Positions 61,418 to 64,000 of a stretch of DNA of 64,000 nt are shown here, in pieces. The notes beneath the pieces are model-generated. The model did no database searches. It saw only the letters and a list, made by a program, of their open reading frames with translations, and had not been told where the DNA came from. Where the stretch lies: contig NZ_CP017146.1 of the NCBI RefSeq assembly GCF_009930795.1, forward strand, positions 2,604,001 through 2,668,000. The letters run 5' to 3'. Made by a program: the position numbers and the translations under genes. The DNA comes from Marisediminicola antarctica (GTDB lineage Bacteria; Actinomycetota; Actinomycetes; Actinomycetales; Microbacteriaceae). Within the stretch, counting starts at the first letter, position 1. Each line of letters begins with the position of its first letter.

Positions 61418-62130
61418 TCCCGACCGGACGCGACGACGCCCGTTTCGTACCCGAGAACGACGGCGTGGATCCTGTCTCGCAGCGCGAGCTTCATCAGGAT
61501 GTGACCGACGTGGGTCTTCACTGTCGACTCCGAGAGAAACATCTCCGCTGAGATCTCGGCGTTCGTCCTGCCCTTCGCAACTGCACCGAACACCTCGAAC
61601 TCGCGTTCGGTGAGCGCTGCCAGCAGAGAGTTCCGATCGGCGGCCGGAGCGCGCGGCGCGGCGGCGTCATCCGGCAACTGGCTGCCGAAGAGATCCAGCA
61701 TCCGCCGCGTGATCCTCGGGGCAACGATCGCGTCGCCCGCCGCCACCGATCGGATCGCCTGAATGAGCTCGGCTGGTCGCGCATTCTTCAGGAGGAAGCC
61801 GCTCGCTCCGGCACGGAGCCCGGCGAACGCGTACTCGTCCAGATCGAAGGTGGTCAGAATGATGACGCGCGTCAGCGGAAACCGCGAAGCGATGAGCGAG
61901 GTGGCCTCGATGCCGTCGACTCCCGGCATCCGCACGTCCATGATTACGACATCGGGCCGGAGCGACTCAGTGAGCGCCACACCCGCAGCGCCATCGTCGG
62001 CCTCACCGACCACGCTGATGCCGTCGACACTGCCGAGCACCATCGTGAACCCGAGTCGGATAAGGGGCTGGTCGTCGACGAGCAGCACCCGAATGTCGGA
62101 CCCAGTCGAATCACTCGTCTCGGTGGTCAT
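61414..62130 (-). CDS. LuxR/NarL-type response regulator
   Basis: This 238-aa regulator has a receiver domain with phospho-acceptor D65 (VVIMDVRMPG), acidic pair D19-D20, T/K switch (ILTTFD, FLLKNARP) and a C-terminal LuxR helix-turn-helix (LTEREFEVFGAVAKGRTNAEISAEMFLSESTVKTHVGHI). ATG 62130 follows AGGAGG. It overlaps the kinase by 4 bp. Output is probably the ABC transporter genes upstream. Confidence 0.94.
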   Translation of the reverse strand: MTTETSDSTGSDIRVLLVDDQPLIRLGFTMVLGSVDGISVVGEADDGAAGVALTESLRPDVVIMDVRMPGVDGIEATSLIASRFPLTRVIILTTFDLDEYAFAGLRAGASGFLLKNARPAELIQAIRSVAAGDAIVAPRITRRMLDLFGSQLPDDAAAPRAPAADRNSLLAALTEREFEVFGAVAKGRTNAEISAEMFLSESTVKTHVGHILMKLALRDRIHAVVLGYETGVVASGRD

Positions 62131-63413
62131 CGCGCCTCCTGTGGCTCTCTCGGAAGGGAAGCGCGCACGCGCCATCCACCGCCCGACCATGGCCCCGTCT
62201 CGACGATGCCGTCGTGCACCGCAGCCCGTTCGATCATGCCGATGATGCCGCGCCCGGCGCCGGATGATCCGTGCCTCAGCGCGGACCGCTGGCCATCGTT
62301 GGTCACGGTGAGAATTGTCTCGGAGTCGATGAATACCAGTGCGACTTCGACTCTCGTGGGGGCGACGGCATAGCGCAGCACGTTCGTGAGCGACTCCTGC
62401 GCGATGCGGTAGACGGTCAGCTGAACGGCAGGGCTGTCGGTGGGCATGCCCGTCGTCGACAGGCGAACGGGCATGCCCACCGCGCGAAAGCTCTCGACAA
62501 GTGAATCGAGATCGGTGTACCCGGGAGTGGGATGCAGCTTGGGGGCGAGCGGCTCATCGTCTGACAGCACGCCGAGCAGTCGACGCATGTCGTTCATCGC
62601 GGTTCGCCCCGTATCAGAGAGCCGATCGAGCGCACTTTTCGTCGCCGCGGGGTCGCTCTGCGCTGTCGCGGTCGCCCCGTCGGCGAGCGCGACGATGACC
62701 GAGAGGCTGTGGGCCACGATGTCGTGCATCTCGCGCGCGATTCGCGAGCGTTCGGCAAGCGTCGCGATCTGCGCTTGGCTGTCACGCTCCCGAGCCACTT
62801 GCCGGGCACGATCGACGAGGATGCGGAGCTGCTCGTGTCGCCCGCGCACCAGCATGCCGGTCAATATGGCGGACACGCAGAGCATGGGAAGAGCGGCGCT
62901 GATTTCGATCAGGGCGATCGCATCGCGATAGCTCGCCCCATCGGCCCCGGGCATCGACGACCACAGTTGAATACCGAACAATTCGATGAACGCGAACCCG
63001 AGCAAACCGAACCATGCCACGCGGGGAGTGCCGTACACCGTCACGGCGTACAGCGCGATGGGTACGGCAACGAGGTCGTTGGTGTCGCCGAGAGGCGGGC
63101 TAAGCACTGACCCGATGACCGCGACTGCGATGAGCACGGTGACGGGACGATGCCGCCGGAAGACCAGACACGCCGCAGAGACCGGCACGAGCAGGAGAAG
63201 CCAGATCGTCTCCCCCGGCACCCCTGTGACCAGACTGTAGGCTCTCGCGAACATCAGTTGAGTTGCATATACGACGGCGATCGTGATGTCCACAAGCCAG
63301 GGGTGTGACTGCGGGAAGCCGATTCTCGCCGGGAAGTCGTCGGCGGAGATGGGCACTGCCCCGGCAGGTGAGGTGGTCGCCTCGCCCTGCCGGGCAGATC
63401 GCGATCGTGTCAC
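62127..63413 (-). CDS. Sensor histidine kinase, HisKA_3/NarX type
   Basis: This 428-aa kinase has four to five N-terminal membrane segments (residues 40-188) with little extracytoplasmic domain, the phospho-acceptor H230 (RIAREMHDIVAHSLSVI) and an HATPase domain (YRIAQESLTNVLRYA, then GRGIIGMIERA). GTG 63413 shares a base with the permease stop (TAGTG). Such kinases sense membrane or transporter state and partner with ABC-2 systems of the Bce/Lia style. Confidence 0.92.
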   Translation of the reverse strand: MTRSRSARQGEATTSPAGAVPISADDFPARIGFPQSHPWLVDITIAVVYATQLMFARAYSLVTGVPGETIWLLLLVPVSAACLVFRRHRPVTVLIAVAVIGSVLSPPLGDTNDLVAVPIALYAVTVYGTPRVAWFGLLGFAFIELFGIQLWSSMPGADGASYRDAIALIEISAALPMLCVSAILTGMLVRGRHEQLRILVDRARQVARERDSQAQIATLAERSRIAREMHDIVAHSLSVIVALADGATATAQSDPAATKSALDRLSDTGRTAMNDMRRLLGVLSDDEPLAPKLHPTPGYTDLDSLVESFRAVGMPVRLSTTGMPTDSPAVQLTVYRIAQESLTNVLRYAVAPTRVEVALVFIDSETILTVTNDGQRSALRHGSSGAGRGIIGMIERAAVHDGIVETGPWSGGGWRVRASLPREPQEAR

Positions 63414-64000
63414 TACACGTCTTTTCTCTTCAGCAGCACTATGGCAAGCGCGACCGACGCGACTACCCAACCGAGAAAGACCAGGAGGCCCGTCGCAAGC
63501 GTCCACCAGCCGACGGCATCCACCGGCTGAAGCAGCATCATACCAGCGGCGCTGGGCAACAACTGGGCCAGCCGCGAAGCGAACTCGCCGGGAACGAGGC
63601 CGAGGATGCTGGGAACGACGAGGAATAGCCCGAGCACGATGCCAGCGCCCGCCGCGGTGCTGCGGACCACCGACGCCACCGCGGTAGACATCACACCGAT
63701 CAGGCCAGTGAACACTGCCGCACCGACAACGACCTGCGCGAGAATCGGATCGAGAAGGGATTGCTCGAGCCCGTAGTGTGCGAACGTCGGCGCTGTGATC
63801 AGCACCGTCGCGACGGCCGCGACGAACCCCAGCACCGTTCCCGCGACGCCGCTCAGCAGCAGCTTCGCGGTGAGCGCGGGAGTGCGCGAGGGAACCGCGA
63901 CGAGCGTCGTGTTCCACAGTCCCGACGCGCGCTCGGTGCTGATCAGGAGAACGCCGAGGATGGCGACGAGCGCGTAGGTGAGCTTGATGTCGAAGCCGAT
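63413..64000 (-). CDS. ABC-2 type transporter permease (5' end beyond window)
   Basis: About 195 residues are visible, running off the window edge. Several membrane helices (LTYALVAILGVLLISTERASGLWNTTL, ALTAKLLLSGVAGTVLGF, VVGAAVFTGLIGVMSTAVASVV) and the ABC-2 phrase ERASGLWNTTLVAVPSR are typical of permeases exporting drugs, lantibiotics or lipids. An ATPase gene is expected upstream outside the window. It precedes and abuts the two-component system. Confidence 0.88.
   Translation of the reverse strand: MGFDIKLTYALVAILGVLLISTERASGLWNTTLVAVPSRTPALTAKLLLSGVAGTVLGFVAAVATVLITAPTFAHYGLEQSLLDPILAQVVVGAAVFTGLIGVMSTAVASVVRSTAAGAGIVLGLFLVVPSILGLVPGEFASRLAQLLPSAAGMMLLQPVDAVGWWTLATGLLVFLGWVVASVALAIVLLKRKDV

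Noticed and set aside
1-64000. tRNA, rRNA, CRISPR arrays or prophage genes
   Set aside because: Looked for and not seen; short repeats present are tandem slippage units or insertion-sequence ends.

Overview
The window is high-GC DNA from an actinomycete, most likely a member of the Microbacteriaceae. This rests on codon use, many GTG starts, 4-bp ATGA/GTGA gene overlaps, several probably leaderless genes, and family content (ThrE, DUF305, DUF6153 and actinobacterial ROK and MFS types). I see no rRNA, tRNA, CRISPR array or prophage. All statements are read from the sequence and from knowledge of families; no search was run.

Layout. 1-3716: end of an RbsA/LsrA-type sugar importer (ATPase cut by the window edge, binding lipoprotein) facing a DeoR regulator. 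3886-7808: CcdA-DUF3179 fusion, tethered thioredoxin, and a divergent SmtB-type ArsR regulator with an MFS exporter. 7823-12842: short-chain dehydrogenase without a usual start codon, two CNNM/CBS proteins, an APC permease. 13105-20858: ROK regulator, ABC importer without ATPase, GH15 and GH31 glucosidases. 20961-22654: secreted CHRD-like protein and aldo-keto reductase. 22663-30841: eight-gene complex-I-like operon (NuoA, a NuoB/NuoD-like chimera, H, J, K, L, M, N) with no NADH or Fe-S modules. 30950-36738: metal-flavoured block (DUF6153, two DUF305 proteins, a BNR lipoprotein, a second Lgt, TerC behind a yybP-ykoY-type riboswitch). 36833-39863: enolase-superfamily enzyme, winged-helix regulator, SDR. 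40086-47793: second alpha-1,6-glucan locus (GH13, cytoplasmic GH66 dextranase, ABC importer, ROK). 47831-50852: serine hydrolase plus cytoplasmic subtilase pair. 50990-54552: ThrE exporter, Fic remnant, formate-THF ligase. 54600-61417: a patchwork of insertion-sequence scars holding a lipoprotein, a BASS transporter, an acyl-CoA ligase and a DedA protein. 61414-64000: two-component system and ABC-2 permease.

How the parts fit. The two carbohydrate loci converge on dextran and isomalto-oligosaccharides: importers bring in oligosaccharides, GH66 cuts endo-wise, and GH13, GH15 and GH31 release glucose. Both importers must borrow an ATPase from elsewhere. The most unusual system is the reduced complex-I-like operon. 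It keeps full-length antiporter-like subunits, but its NuoB/D-like protein has no cluster cysteines and carries a His/Met/Asp repeat, its NuoH lacks the acidic quinone-loop motif, and its NuoJ is strikingly methionine-rich. It lies beside metal-associated genes, so it may be an ion-translocating machine separated from NADH oxidation and perhaps coupled to metal.
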